A stretch of 64,000 nt of DNA from Rhizomys pruinosus. Taxonomy: Eukaryota > Chordata > Mammalia > Rodentia > Spalacidae. Location: contig VZQC01005595.1 of NCBI GenBank assembly GCA_009823505.1, positions 1,013,538 to 1,077,537 on the forward strand, given 5' to 3'. Below are positions 1 to 11,630 of the stretch, piece by piece. The notes under the pieces were generated by a model that worked only from the letters and a program-made list of their open reading frames with translations, was not told where the DNA came from and ran no database searches. Each line of letters starts with the position of its first letter. Positions within the stretch are counted from its first letter, which is position 1. The position numbers and the translations under genes were made by a program.

Positions 1-255
1 TCTAATCTAACACGTGGTTGCAAATTACATTTTGTGAGCCAAGTATCCCCAAGCCTTTTTGGAACAGACAAGACACTAAGGATGATTGGATATTTGAATT
101 AAAAATCCTTTGGTAGGAAGATTGTGTGTCATGTAAAATTGTAAAAATTTAAAATTTAATATATATATATATATATATGTATATATTATGTATCATTTAT
201 TTTGTTAAGGAAAGAGAGATGTGCTTTCATATCTATGCAGGCTTGTTTTATTTGT
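1..255. other. AT-rich sequence with a short TA repeat
   Basis: No gene or recognisable repeat family was seen. A short alternating TA run lies at about 160-185. Local ORFs are short and low-complexity. Confidence 0.5.
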
Positions 256-267
256 ACAAAGGCTGAG

Positions 268-319
268 ATTGATTCCAGGACAGCTGGGACTACAGGGAGA
301 CCCATGTCTCGAAAAGACC

Positions 320-346
<27 letters not shown>
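268..346 (+). mobile_element. B1 SINE, 5'-truncated
   Basis: Only the 3' half of a B1 is present: the segment from the 'ttccaggacagctggg' motif to 'gacccatgtctcgaaaagacc', followed by an A-rich tail. The 12-bp sequence ACAAAGGCTGAG occurs on both sides (256-267 and 347-358), which is the target-site duplication expected of L1-mediated insertion. B1 is derived from 7SL RNA and does not code for protein. Confidence 0.88.
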
Positions 347-350
<4 letters not shown>

Positions 351-358
351 AGGCTGAG

Positions 359-1272
359 TTGAATCTCTAAGATGGAGACTGTGCAGCCTTTTGTCAAAAT
401 AGTTACCATTCGACTTTGCAAGCATGATTATAGACACTCATACTCATGGATCTAATTTGGATTTTTTTTGCACTTGGTACGTGTTTTAATCTATTTAACA
501 TCTCTTTTTATTTATCTCAGTGAGTTGCTGTTCATTATTTTAGTATCTGTCTTCATCTTTATCAGTTGTACTCTCTTCAGTTAGCATCAATTCATTACCT
601 GGCTCTTCCGATCCTGAAAGGAAACACAAATCTTCATAATGTGTTAGTTAATTCTTGAAATGGGTAAGAAAAATCTACCACACCAATTGTGTATGTATGA
701 AATTCTCAAAACTATGAAAATGGTAAAACAAAATTTTACATGTTAATAATGAAAAATCTTCAAATAGAAATGTTCTTCATATATGCATTTACATACAAAT
801 CAGTTCTGTATTTACCAATTATATTTTGTTTCTTTCATCCCACCCCATACATATATTACATTTCCATCAGCAGAAGTCTTGCTTTAACTTTTTGAAGATT
901 TCCCTTTAAAGTAAGTATTTGTGTTTGATGTTTATAACCAAAATATGATGGGGAATTTCAATTGTTTGAAATAGTGAAGTGTCTGGGCCTAAACAGACAC
1001 TCTAAATGTATTTCATCAACCCTTTTCCACTCACTTCCTCACGCCTCTGAAACATGTCCATTTCAACTTGTTCTTAATTAGTCGCAGATTACAGTGTGAG
1101 AGATAGATAACTGTTAAAATCAAGTGATATTTTTACTTCAGTTAAATGATAAACTCTGACCAGTTAGCAGCTCCATTTCCTGTTTCCGTGAGTAAATGGA
1201 ACAAGGATTACTGGAAGTTTACTCCTCTGTTATCCCTGTAGCTTTAGTAATGCTATTTTTCTTATTTTATAC
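359..1272. other. No feature seen
   Basis: AT-rich, apparently single-copy sequence. I saw no ORF of interest, RNA gene or repeat family I recognise. Confidence 0.4.
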
Positions 1273-1286
1273 TTAAGGGAAACTTT

Positions 1287-1546
1287 CCTTTTTTAATTTT
1301 TAAAATTTTATTTATTTTCGTATGTGTATGAATGTACTGTCTGCATGTAGGTTTGTGCACCTGTGTCGTGCAATGCCGCGGAAGTCAGAAGAGGGTCTCG
1401 GAGTCCCCTGGAACTGGAACTGGAGTTCTCCTGGAATTGGAGTTACAGACGGTTCTTAGTCGCCATGTGGGTGCTGGGGATCGAACGTTGGTCCTCTGCA
1501 AGAGCAGTCGGTGCTGTTAACCGCTAGGCTATCTCTCCAGCCCCAG
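1287..1546 (-). mobile_element. B3 SINE, long variant with internal duplication
   Basis: Read on the minus strand, the element opens with the tRNA-derived head (GGGGCTGGAGAGAT-like, then a B-box GTTCGATCCCCAGC), followed by the B3 body and an A/T-rich tail. It is flanked by a perfect 14-bp duplication TTAAGGGAAACTTT (1273-1286 and 1547-1560). The 'ggaactgga' body segment is partly duplicated ('gttctcctggaattgg'), a variant shared with the copies at 5696 and 55918. It is non-coding and would be transcribed by RNA polymerase III when active. Confidence 0.92.
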
Positions 1547-1560
1547 TTAAGGGAAACTTT

Positions 1561-3100
1561 AAAAAGATGGTACTGAATTTCTTGTGCCATAGAAAACACT
1601 AAGTAATTTACATATGCTTTCTCATATGGTTCTTATGAAATTTAATATATCATGTAACTATGTATACAAGTTGCTTACTACTCAAGAATGATTTAAGGCC
1701 AAGTTGTTAGTCAAAAAAAAATAATATTTGGAAGGCCAGAAAATCAAAGAACACACAGATATTTTCAGTAATGACCATCTGAACTAGATGTTGCAGGCTC
1801 AGATTTTATCCTGGGAATGATGGTGAGGTCCTTTAGATAGGTACGATCAGAGAACATTGGGTGGTATGCTTTTCTGATGCTCAGGATTTTGTGATCTGAA
1901 GTCAGATAATGCTTATAGTTGTGTTCAGCTAAAGAAAATTTACTGTTTAATAAAACATTTTAACTAATTTTCTTAGTTTCCTTTCCCAGAAAGAGTTTAT
2001 ACTATTAATAATTAATTAATTAATTATAAGATGATGAAAGGTGTCTTTTTTCCTAGAGAAGTTAAGGTTAGTTAAAGTAGACCTAGGGGATAGAGCAAAG
2101 CATCCTTCCTCAGAGGAAAGAGGAAGTTAAAGGAAAGGTTTCTGGGGTTAGTAAAGCTATTAGGTAGCTTCAGTCAAGGATTAATTTATTTTATGGTGAT
2201 AAAAAGTTAAAAGTCAACAACAATTCCATTTTGGTTACTGGCATTCTAAATTAAAGAATTTTAAAATCAGTGAAAGCAAACGGAACTGCAGTTTTCACTG
2301 AAGTTTCCCCTTGGTAACATACCTAATTTACAAAGACTAACATAAACTTTTATACATATATATGTATATTTTACACATATATATGTGTGTAATTTGAATA
2401 TATTTGCCATATGACAAGGCCAGAATTCAAATCCAATTATTTCAAACTGAATTTTCAATGTTACTTTGTTCTAAAATATTTTCACCTGTAGTGTGAATAA
2501 AAAAAATAAGTACTTATTTAAAAATGATTACTTCATGGTTTATAAAATTTAGTAATTGTTATGAATCTGCTTAGTGCCTAACTTTAAAAACTGAATGCAT
2601 TTTGAATTGTAGTGCTCTTAGCTATCAAAACTAAAATTTTCCTTCTCCCTATAGCAACATAGTTCTGAAATAACAATATATCTTACTATAGAATTTCTGA
2701 AATTCCATTGTGTTCTCTCATATAGGAAGTCTGCCTACATATAGAAAGTTGACATTGCATGACAACAAAGATGAAGTTCTCTGGATACTTCTCATTTTAT
2801 ATTTATTTATATTTTTATCTAAATATAGCTTAATATGAATTGATTCTATATTAATGTGAAATTTAATTATCATCATAGAATTAAAATAATTTCTGAATTT
2901 CAAAAGAAAATAAATACTATCTTCTACTGTTTCTTAGTTAAAGCACAAATATCATTTCTTAATAAATTACATTGTAAATGCACTTTTGAAAAAGAGTTGA
3001 AAATATGTACCTACGATGCAATAATTGAATAAGAGTTATAGATTATCTGCTAAATTTTAATTATTCATTCTTTTGTCTTTGAGCTTAAGAATTATTCTTT
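1561..3100. other. No gene seen; AT-rich with small TAAT and TATA runs
   Basis: Short TAAT-type repeats lie near 2005-2028 and ATATAC/TATGTG runs near 2345-2400. Nothing else is recognisable. Confidence 0.4.
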
Positions 3101-3118
3101 TCAATTTAGTTTCTCTTT

Positions 3119-3322
3119 TTTTATGTATATGAGTGTACAGTCTGCATGTATGTTGGTGCACCCATGTCATGCAATGCCGCGGAGGTCAGAAGAGGGCATC
3201 AGATTCCCCTGGAACTGGAGTTAAAGACGGTTTTTAGCGACCATGTGGGTGCTGAGAATCGAACCCGGGTCCTCTACAAGAACAATCAGTGCTCTCAACC
3301 ACTGAGCCATCTTGCCAGCCCC
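3119..3322 (-). mobile_element. B3 SINE, short variant
   Basis: A full-length B3 on the minus strand with a tRNA-like head ending in 'gccatcttgccagcccc' on the plus strand. A perfect 18-bp duplication TCAATTTAGTTTCTCTTT flanks it (3101-3118 and 3323-3340). It lacks the internal 'gttctcctggaattgg' duplication seen in the long variant. The perfect long duplication indicates a fairly recent insertion. Confidence 0.93.
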
Positions 3323-3340
3323 TCAATTTAGTTTCTCTTT

Positions 3341-4799
3341 AACCACTGCGTTTTACATTATGATTTTGTAAAAATAAAGAGAAGGACATATATGATGAAT
3401 AATCATCCTAGGTAGACAGAGCTCGAGATCAGACCTTGGCTCTGGGACTGAGAAAGCAATTAGACTGGGGTCACCAAACAAAAGCAGGACAAACATGATA
3501 GATCATCTTAAAGATTGTAGTTACTTTACCATTTCTAAATAACAAAAAAATAAACAGTGAGGAGAAAATAAATTTATCATAAATTCAGACATTTATAACA
3601 GAAAAGTAAATGGTGCTCAGATATTGAACTGTAGATATTAATATTGCCTTTTAAAAGCAAGCAGGCATGGCAGGGATTGATAACTCTGTCTTGGTCTGCT
3701 GATGAACTGGTGATCAGCATGCTAAAAATTCACCTTTGAGTTAAAATTTATATAGTTGTGCCCTTCCAAGTTATGCCCTGAGGTCAAAATAAGGGTATAG
3801 TAATATAAAATTTCCTTGAAACATGATAATATAATATTCATCATAAACTTGAAAACATATCAAACTTGAAAATACAAGAAGAAATATTTCTTGTCTTCAT
3901 AGAAGTAGCCTAATACTAACAGAAGGTGCATATGAAAAATCTTTTCTTGTTGAAGTTGCTAAATAAGAAAACAACTTTAAATGAGTTACCTTGCTTTCCT
4001 TTCACAAACTAATCAATAACAACACCTTCCTACTAGAGATAATTAAAGTTGATCTAATTAGATTGCTTTCACTTACAAACTTGTCACGTAAAATAAAAGT
4101 TAATTTATCATCCCACACAATTCACCTATGGGAATTATTATAGTGTAATAATGGAATTATTGTTGCAAATCTTATAAATTACATGGAAGTGTCTGTTTCT
4201 TCTGATGGGGATGTGTTTTTTATGGATTATAAATCATAGATATAGCCCATTCTCTTTCACATGAGTTAAACATGAGCAAGCTCATCCCACTACACCTCAT
4301 TGGTACACTTAAGTTTAAACATGAGACAGCAGATATTTTCACATGAAGAAACTATGCACACATTTTGTGTATTACTTACCCTGTTCCACAATGCTCTATG
4401 CTCATATTATGAGTTGTTGAAAACTACTATCAAGAGAGTTTCTGTACTCAAAAGCAGGCACAAATCATGTTATGTGCATTGTGTGTGACTTACAATCATT
4501 TATCAACTAATGCTTAAAACTTGTTCTTCCTTGTAATATGTGGATTAATGGTGTATAGTAGCAGACTATAATTATTTGTCATGACCTTTAGTATTTTTTC
4601 ATCATTGTTCAATTGGTGTATAATCGGGTTGCAATCACCAGAGTTGAAATACCTTGATGCTCCATGGAACAAAACAGAGAGATCTGTATATCACTGGTGA
4701 TTGCTCTGTTTTCATGAAGACTGCCATCAATACATACACTGGAAATACTGTTTTTATTTTGTCAACATCATTTTATTTAATTTATAATTGTGTTCTTTT
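3341..4799. other. No feature seen
   Basis: AT-rich, single-copy-looking sequence. Small ORFs here show no recognisable protein similarity and have no supporting context. Confidence 0.4.
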
Positions 4800-4988
4800 T
4801 ATTTTTTCATTTATTGCCTGCATGTGTGTAAGTGCACCTGTGTCATGCAATGCCCACAGAGGTCAAAAGAGGCCACCAGTTCCTCTAGAACTGAAGTTAC
4901 AGATAGTTGTTTATTGCCATGCCGGAATCAAACCTGGGTTCTTTGCAAGAGCAGGCAGTGCTACCCTCTTAGCCATCTCCCTCGCCCA
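4800..4988 (-). mobile_element. Old, diverged B3-like SINE
   Basis: The core 'gtgcacctgtgtcatgcaat' and the tRNA-derived head ('gggttctttgcaagagcagg', 'cttagccatctccctcgccc') are recognisable but diverged from the other B3 copies. No clear target-site duplication was found, consistent with age. Confidence 0.7.
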
Positions 4989-5681
4989 TTATGATAATTG
5001 CTTATAAAATTTAAATATGTAAATTTTTGTTTATTTAATGTCTAGAAGCTGCATCTTGGAATAAGTGATCTTTTTGAAGAAATAAGGGTTTAGAACACTA
5101 TAAAGAGATGTGATTTTCGGTTTGTTTCATCCTCATTTAGCAATTGTAGGCCACTCTAATGGACATTACATTATATTTTACCATCACCATTTATTCTGTG
5201 CTCCTTGTTCAGTGATACCTCTTGCTCCATCTTTTTCTCTCCTTTAGCATTACTTTTATGTCTGTTATTTTTCCTGATTTTTTTCATCTGTAATTTTTAT
5301 TGACAAAATTTTAATAATGCAAAATATAAAAATAAACTATCCTGAAATATCCATTTCAATTCAGTGTCTTTGTTTTGCAGCTATGAGCAACATGAACTAT
5401 TACCCCAAAGGAAAGCTTCGACTCCTCAGTCACTCTCTATTTCTGTTCCTAATCCTGCTTTTCCACAGCTAACACCCAAAAATATGCTTTCTGCCTCTGT
5501 GAATTTGGCTACTCAGACTAGATCATTGAACTGAAATCAGAACATGTGCTCTTTGTATGTGGATTGTTTCATTTGGTGTTTGTGCAGTTCATCACATGGT
5601 GCCATTTACTTCATGGCCACGACTCAGTAGTACTCAATATGGCCTACAACACCATATATTGTTTATCCTATTGTTTTATAA
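4989..5681. other. No feature seen
   Basis: AT-rich sequence without a recognisable gene or repeat. Confidence 0.4.
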
Positions 5682-5695
5682 TCATTGAATCATTT

Positions 5696-5933
5696 TTTTT
5701 TTATTATTTATCTTTGTATGTGTATGAATGTACTGTCTGCATGCAGGTCTGTGCACCCGTGTCGTGCAATGCCGCGGAGGTCAGAAGAGGGTCTCGGATT
5801 CCCCTGGAACTGGAGTTCTTCTGGAATTGGAGTTACAGACGGTTCTTAGCCGCCATGTGGGTGCAGGGGATCGAACCCGGGTCCTCTGCAAGAGTGTCGG
5901 TGCTCTTAACTGCTAGGCTATCTCTCCAGTCCC
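5696..5933 (-). mobile_element. B3 SINE, long variant
   Basis: A full-length B3 with the same internal duplication ('gttcttctggaattggag') as the copy at 1287. Flanks are TCATTGAATCATTT (5682-5695) and TCATTGAGTCATTT (5934-5947), a 13/14 match. By eye it differs from the 1287 copy by roughly 15 changes over about 225 bp. Confidence 0.9.
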
Positions 5934-5947
5934 TCATTGAGTCATTT

Positions 5948-6372
5948 GTATCATGTGTGCATGGTAGTTAGTAGTATTGCTACACATATACATTGGCAGG
6001 TTTTTGTTTGAAAACCTGCTTTCAGTTATTTTGGTCATAAAGTTGAAAGAAAATTTACAGAGCTATCAGATTTCTGTTTAATTTTTTTAACCAGAAAATA
6101 TGTCTCCACATTTTAACAACATTTAGTATTTGTCAATGTTTTGGTCAAAATCATTAGTTAGTTGCTTTTCATCTATAGTCCATTAATAAAAGATATATGT
6201 TCTTGTGATTATTGGCTATGTCTCCCCTTCAAAGTTTATTTTTCAATTATCTATAAATATAGCAATGTTATGGAGCCAGGTGACAATATATTTCAGCATA
6301 GCTGTCTCCTATTACAAATATCTTCAAAAGTCTGTGCTCTCATAGCTTATTAATACCTAATCAAGAACACAG
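5948..6372. other. No feature seen
   Basis: AT-rich sequence with no recognisable feature. Confidence 0.4.
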
Positions 6373-6477
6373 AGCCGGGCATGGTGGCAGATGCCTTTAA
6401 TCCAAGGCCAGCCTGGTCTACATAGTGAGTTCCAGGACAGATGGGGCTATAGGGAGACCCTGTCTCAAAAAGAGCAA
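6373..6477 (+). mobile_element. B1 SINE with internal deletion
   Basis: The B1 5' end ('gccgggcatggtggcagatg') runs to 'ctttaatcc' and then jumps directly to 'aaggccagcctggtctac', missing about 35-40 bp of the usual middle. The 3' end ('gggagaccctgtctc') leads into a CA repeat that replaces a plain A-tail. A short possible duplication CAAGAAC flanks the unit. Confidence 0.85.
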
Positions 6478-6487
6478 AACACACACA

Positions 6488-6540
<53 letters not shown>
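6478..6540. repeat. (CA)n microsatellite
   Basis: About 30 CA units with one TA interruption, grown from the tail of the adjoining B1. It also gives a spurious Cys/Val-repeat ORF on the minus strand. Confidence 0.95.
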
Positions 6541-6543
<3 letters not shown>

Positions 6544-6583
6544 TGCCTGTGTGCAAGAACCTCTTACTTTTCCTATCAATTCT

Positions 6584-6735
6584 TTTCTTTTTTTTTGGTT
6601 GATGTTTTGTGTATTTCAGACACCATTTTTCAATTCAGTTCAGGCATATTCCCCTTTCCCTTCCCCCCACCATACCACATCCTAGGGTCACGCATTCTGC
6701 GTGACTCCTGCATCTTTCTCTCAGTCTTTTTTTTT
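6584..6735 (-). mobile_element. L1 3' UTR scrap
   Basis: The reverse complement carries the L1 tail 'gagagaaagatgcagg', an 'agaatgc' motif, a G-rich stretch and 'aatatgcctgaactgaatt'. This matches the tails at 54530-54660 (plus) and 39868-40010 (minus). Only the terminal about 150 bp remains; T-rich runs follow to about 6770. Confidence 0.75.
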
Positions 6736-6802
6736 TTTATTTATTTTTTTATTTTTTTTTTTTATGCTTAGGAATTCACATTTTATTAAGAAATGAGAAA
6801 AA

Positions 6803-6940
6803 CCACCAGTCCTTGTGGGGCATGCCTTTCATCCCAGCACTGGGGAGACAGAGGCCAGCAGATCTCTGTGAGTTCAAGGCCAACCTGGTCTACAGAGCGA
6901 GCTCCTGGCCCAGCGGACTAAAGGGGGACCCTGTATCAAA

Positions 6941-6997
<57 letters not shown>

Positions 6998-7004
6998 AAA
7001 GAAA
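6803..7004 (+). mobile_element. B1 SINE with a 54-A tail
   Basis: A near full-length but diverged B1 body ('ggggcatgcctttcatccc' to 'gggggaccctgtatcaaac') followed by an uninterrupted run of 54 A (6942-6995) and a short AG-interrupted tail. A perfect 15-bp duplication AAGAAATGAGAAAAA flanks the element (6788-6802 and 7005-7019). Confidence 0.93.
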
Positions 7005-7019
7005 AAGAAATGAGAAAAA

Positions 7020-10000
7020 ATTCAAAATTCATGTGAAACCACAAGACTTTGAATATCGACTCAATCTTGTATAACAAATATATAGAAAGAACTATTCCTG
7101 ATTTCAGTCTATGTACATATATATTACAATCAGTAGTTTTTAAAATGTATTCTGACATGAAGACAGACATATAAAGCATTGAAACTAATAGGAAGCTCAT
7201 AAATAAATGTGTTTCTGATTGATTAGTCATTCTTCAATAAAAGTTCCAATTATACACGATGAGAAAAAGAAGTTTTGCTTCAAAGAAAAAAATAGATATC
7301 TGCATTCAAAAGAATGAAATTGACTGCAACTTATATATATTAAAAATTAATACTAAGTTAATAAGTAGAAAATACAAAATTGTTTTAAAAAAACAGGAAG
7401 GATGTCCTGCATTGATCCTGGTGATAATTTAATGGACTGTTTTTAAATTTCCAGTACCAATGTGCTGTTCTCTTTTATCAATGTGAATTTGCCAGGTTTC
7501 TTATTCTGATTATAGTTGTCCTTATTAATTCTTGAGAAATTAACACATTCATATAATTGATTACTGTTCCAATCTTTCCCTTTAGCCCTTCTAGAGCTGG
7601 TCATTCCTTTTGAAATCTTTCCACTTATTCTGTGGCCCTAAAAATGTCTGTATCACCCCAATTATTTTTGAAGTGACTTTGACATTGCTTTCAGGGAAGT
7701 CATTTATTATACTTTATTTTCAACTGTGTTTAGTTTATTTAACCCAAACACTGAATATATTAGAAAAATATGAATTTACTTAACTTATCACTTTATTTGG
7801 GGAAATTGTCACATTATTTCTGGAAGTACATTTGGATTCCCTAAAAGATGCTTTATGATGAGCTATCTTCTCATTCCTTTAGATCTATTTTAAGTTTAAA
7901 CAAAATCCAAATAAAATAAAAATAAAATCCTTACATCGTGAAAAGTTGCTCCAGCTTGAGTACCTTCTACAGACAAGCAAATACATTGAGATTTTTGTCA
8001 TGTGTTTTTTTTTTTTTTTAATCTAGGCACTCTGGTTTGGCACAATCTTGACACATTTGCTTATGAGTGAGCTGGATAAAATGTTATTTATGCTCTCTCT
8101 CCCCAAATTCTCCATCGCATGCTCCCTCTTGCCCATGTTTCCCTCTAAATCAGAGGTCAGTGTGGTGGATGCCCATGCATGTCTTTTTTCCATTGTATTT
8201 ACTTCCATATAGAGGCTTGTTTCCTCTTTGTAGGCAGCAAAGCCTCTTGAGGTAATGATAGAGGAAAAGAATATATATAGATGTCAGAAAGGATGCCAGA
8301 CAAATCAAGACAGCAAGCACAAATATAAACAATAACCTTCTCTTGAAACTAACATCAGTGCCAAGATCAGAAATCACTATATTGGGAATATTTTTTTAAA
8401 TGGTTAGGTAGAATTTAAAACAGTCCTGAGAAGGAAAGGAGAAAGGAGTTAATGATCAAACAAAGTTACTAGCCATGAAATTAAAGGAAACTATGTTATA
8501 ACAATGTCAGGTACAAAATTAGGTATTATAGTCTAAATGTAATAAGGCAATAAAATGGAAAGGTAGAGATTAAAAGAAAAACCAGGTATCAATTAAACAC
8601 ATTTTTTAATTAAGTAGAAATAGTTTTTCTACATTGTTAAAATAATGCATTTATGAATTCATGCATTTGTTGAATAGGCAATTATACATAGGAGAATCAG
8701 ACATATCTTTAATTAAAGTTTTTGGTCAGTGTCCTGCAGTGAATGCCAATGAGGCACAATGAGTATATTGAGACTGATTTTCATTTGTGCATCAACCCTC
8801 TTAATAATAGTATCTAATTAAGCATTCATTGTAGGTCTACAATGTTAACTTAATGGGAAAATTCAATAGAACTCCATTAAGTTTTTCTTGTTACCTTAAA
8901 ATTATACAAGTTTAACAAATGCCTTAATTAGTTGGTAAAGAAAAGTAATATTATGTGATTTAATTTAGAATTACTTAGTGTAGGAAATAGTATTTCCTAG
9001 TGCTAAATGCTCTATCTTAGTGATATATAATATAGAAACACATTAGACATCTGCTGATTGATTTCTTCATATATCATCACAACAAATTTCTGTGGTGGAT
9101 GTGGGAAGTACAATAAATAAAATAAAATTAGCAATATAAACAAATTGACTATAGATAGTGTAGCTCTACATAGGTAGAACTCTCATTATTTCACCCACTT
9201 CAGAATTAGAGGTTCAAGTTGAGAAAATAAATTTACTTGATTTTCAGGGTTTCTTTGCATCATGATGTAGTAAAATATAGAGCAAGAACAAAGCAACTAT
9301 TTCCAGCAATAAAATATTGGATTTTCTTTAGTAGAAATAACCATTATGCTTATTGCTCCAACCCTTGCTGTGGTTTCATTTTAAAACCAAAAAAGAATAA
9401 TACTGTTTTCCTCGTAAGTTCTATTTTGGATAATTATTTTCAGTAATAGCAGAGATATGATGTTTCACCCACGAGAAGTGTGCAAAAACAACTGGCACAG
9501 TTCGATGAGTAAAAATTAAGAATTAGCAAAAGCAATGCTTCAAGGGAGCTGAGTTGTAAATATTTATTGAAGGTCATAATTGTCTTTCTTACAGGGGCTA
9601 AATGAGATAAAGTTTAATCAAAAGGATGTGACTTAGGAATTTGTCTTTCCTTTTTTGAGTTCAGGTATTATAACAAGACATATGGAAAATATTTGTAAAA
9701 ATATGTATCCATATATAAGTTAATTCCTATAGTCTGATTCTATTTTGGATATTCAGAGGTTTAAACTGCATCTCTAAGTCATTAGTCTGAGCAGCTTGAC
9801 TAAATTATAGTAAACTGAAGATAACTTTCTCATGTATGTTTGTATCCAGAATTTGCCTCAGGTAAAAGTTTCTAGAAACAGAACCTGAAATACAAATTCC
9901 TTGTCAAAAGATATACTGGATGAGTTCTGTCAGTATAGGAAGAGTGAGGGAAAAGAAAGGGGTGTAAGAATGCTTTAATCCTTAAAGTACCTTCTTCAGC

Positions 10001-10890
10001 AAGGTCACAGAGACACTTTCTGAAGAATTGGTGGCACCACTCAGTTAAGACTACTTAAAGACAGTGGCCTCATTCCTTTTCTCTGGGCCACAGGAAGAGT
10101 GATGAACATCTGATAAAGAGGTCTCTGGTCCACAGGAGCATGGGAGGAACATCTGATGAAGAGGTCTGACCAAGGGAAGCAGACTTGAAATGGAGGTAAC
10201 TGAGCTATCAATTGATGGAAGATGCTGAGTTTATCTGGGTGTTTATTAGATTGAAAAATATTTCATTAAGTTTTCTGCTACCTAAATAGAGTACCTCAGA
10301 TAGTCTGAACTGAGGGCTAAATATGTTGAACACAAACACATTTATTAGTTATTTGTGTTACTTCTTTTAGAACTTTCTTTGGATCCACAGCACTGCTTTG
10401 ATGGAAGAACTGCTCTGCACTTGGTACTCTAGTAGTTTCAGAGATTCAGTCTTACATTGACGTAATTAATACATCCATTTCAATCTTATTCAGGGATTAG
10501 AGAAATTCTCATTTAATTTTACATAGAGATATATATTTCCCCAATACTATTTGTTAAAATTTCTCTATTTTCTCCAGTGTGATTTTCATTTCATCCTTGC
10601 CAAAAATCAGATAGCTATAGAATAGGAATTTATATTCTCTTAAAATCTTTCTGCCCATTCTTCCAAATTGAGTCCACAGGGAAGAACATTTGAGGACACT
10701 GATTTGGCTCCATGGATTTTAGCATATATGACAGTGTACGGAATCTGGGGGGTAGCTATAAAATGGGTACAGATAGGTGAGGGTGCCTAAATACGTTCAA
10801 ATATATTGTATGAAATTTGAAAAAATAAAAATTATAAAATAAGGAAAACAATACTTTAGACCCTAAAAATTTCATAATTTATGCAAAATA
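7020..10890. other. About 3.9 kb without a recognised gene
   Basis: AT-rich, mostly single-copy-looking. I saw no conserved exon, RNA gene or repeat family apart from the small tandem duplication at 10085-10169. The ORFs here (up to about 75 codons) look random. Confidence 0.4.
10085..10169. repeat. Two-copy tandem repeat of about 42 bp
   Basis: The unit 'gggccacaggaag...' through 'aacatctgataaagaggtct' (10085-10126) is followed directly by a diverged second copy (10127-10169) with 'ggtccacaggagc' and 'aacatctgatgaagaggtct'. Confidence 0.75.
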
Positions 10891-10894
10891 AATT

Positions 10895-11275
10895 GCTAAG
10901 AGCTACTCAATATCACCTCCCTCACCTTCTGCCTAGTGCTGCCCACCCTATTTCCTTCCCAATGTGAAGTCCTATTTGTTGCTATTAATAATACCCTGGA
11001 TCGATTTAGTGCTACCCTCATGCACATGGGTGTATGACAATCTAATGTTTCAGGAGAAACCTACCACGGGCCCTATACCCCAAAAGGAGTAGTTATCCCT
11101 CCCTTTGTGTCCATCAACTGCCAATATTTCCTCCAATCAGATGAGAATTTGGGAGGCCCCTCCCACATCTATGCTGTAATTTTCACTCGTTTGATCTTGT
11201 GTAGGTTTTGTACAGGTGACCATGGCCACTGAGTTGATTTTAGTCACTCATGTATACCAAACAATTCCTATATTA
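10895..11275 (-). mobile_element. Old L1 (Lx-like) 3' UTR fragment
   Basis: The stretch with 'ccatcaactgccaatatttc', 'gggaggcccctcccacatct' and 'tttgatcttgtgtaggtttt' resembles the antisense of the long 3' UTR carried by older rodent L1 families. No coding part is attached. Recognition is from memory of the family and not from an alignment. Confidence 0.6.
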
Positions 11276-11630
11276 TAAATAAACACAAATTAATAAAATC
11301 ATTCATAAGTTAAAATTAATTTACAACAAATCAGTTAAAATTATGCAATCTACAATAAAATAACCTTAACAATCATGCAATGCAATATAAACATAGCAGC
11401 TAAAAAGTTTATTATTAAGAATGTGAAAATTAATATACTGGAAACAAGTTTATAAGTTTAGATCAAATTGGAATTGTATAATAATTTCTGGCTATTGTAT
11501 TTTCACACTTAAATTATGTTATCCAATGTATCACTAATCCTTGTCTGTCATTTAGTTTAACAAAATCATAGGCTATAGTCGTACAGGATACAATAAACAG
11601 CTGTTAATATAAGTAATGATTGTACATAAT
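11276..11630. other. No feature seen
   Basis: AT-rich spacer between two L1-derived fragments. Confidence 0.35.

Noticed and set aside
1332..1520. Recurrent small ORF 'MYCLHVGLCT...' also at 5728, 31116 and 55862
   Set aside because: It recurs because it is antisense B3 sequence, not a gene family.
3241..3322. tRNA-gene-like A/B boxes in several B3 heads
   Set aside because: They belong to SINE promoters; no full cloverleaf with mature ends is present.
6350..6556. ORFs with Cys/Val or Thr/His repeats around 6350-6770
   Set aside because: They are translations of the (CA)n microsatellite and adjoining B1/L1 scraps.
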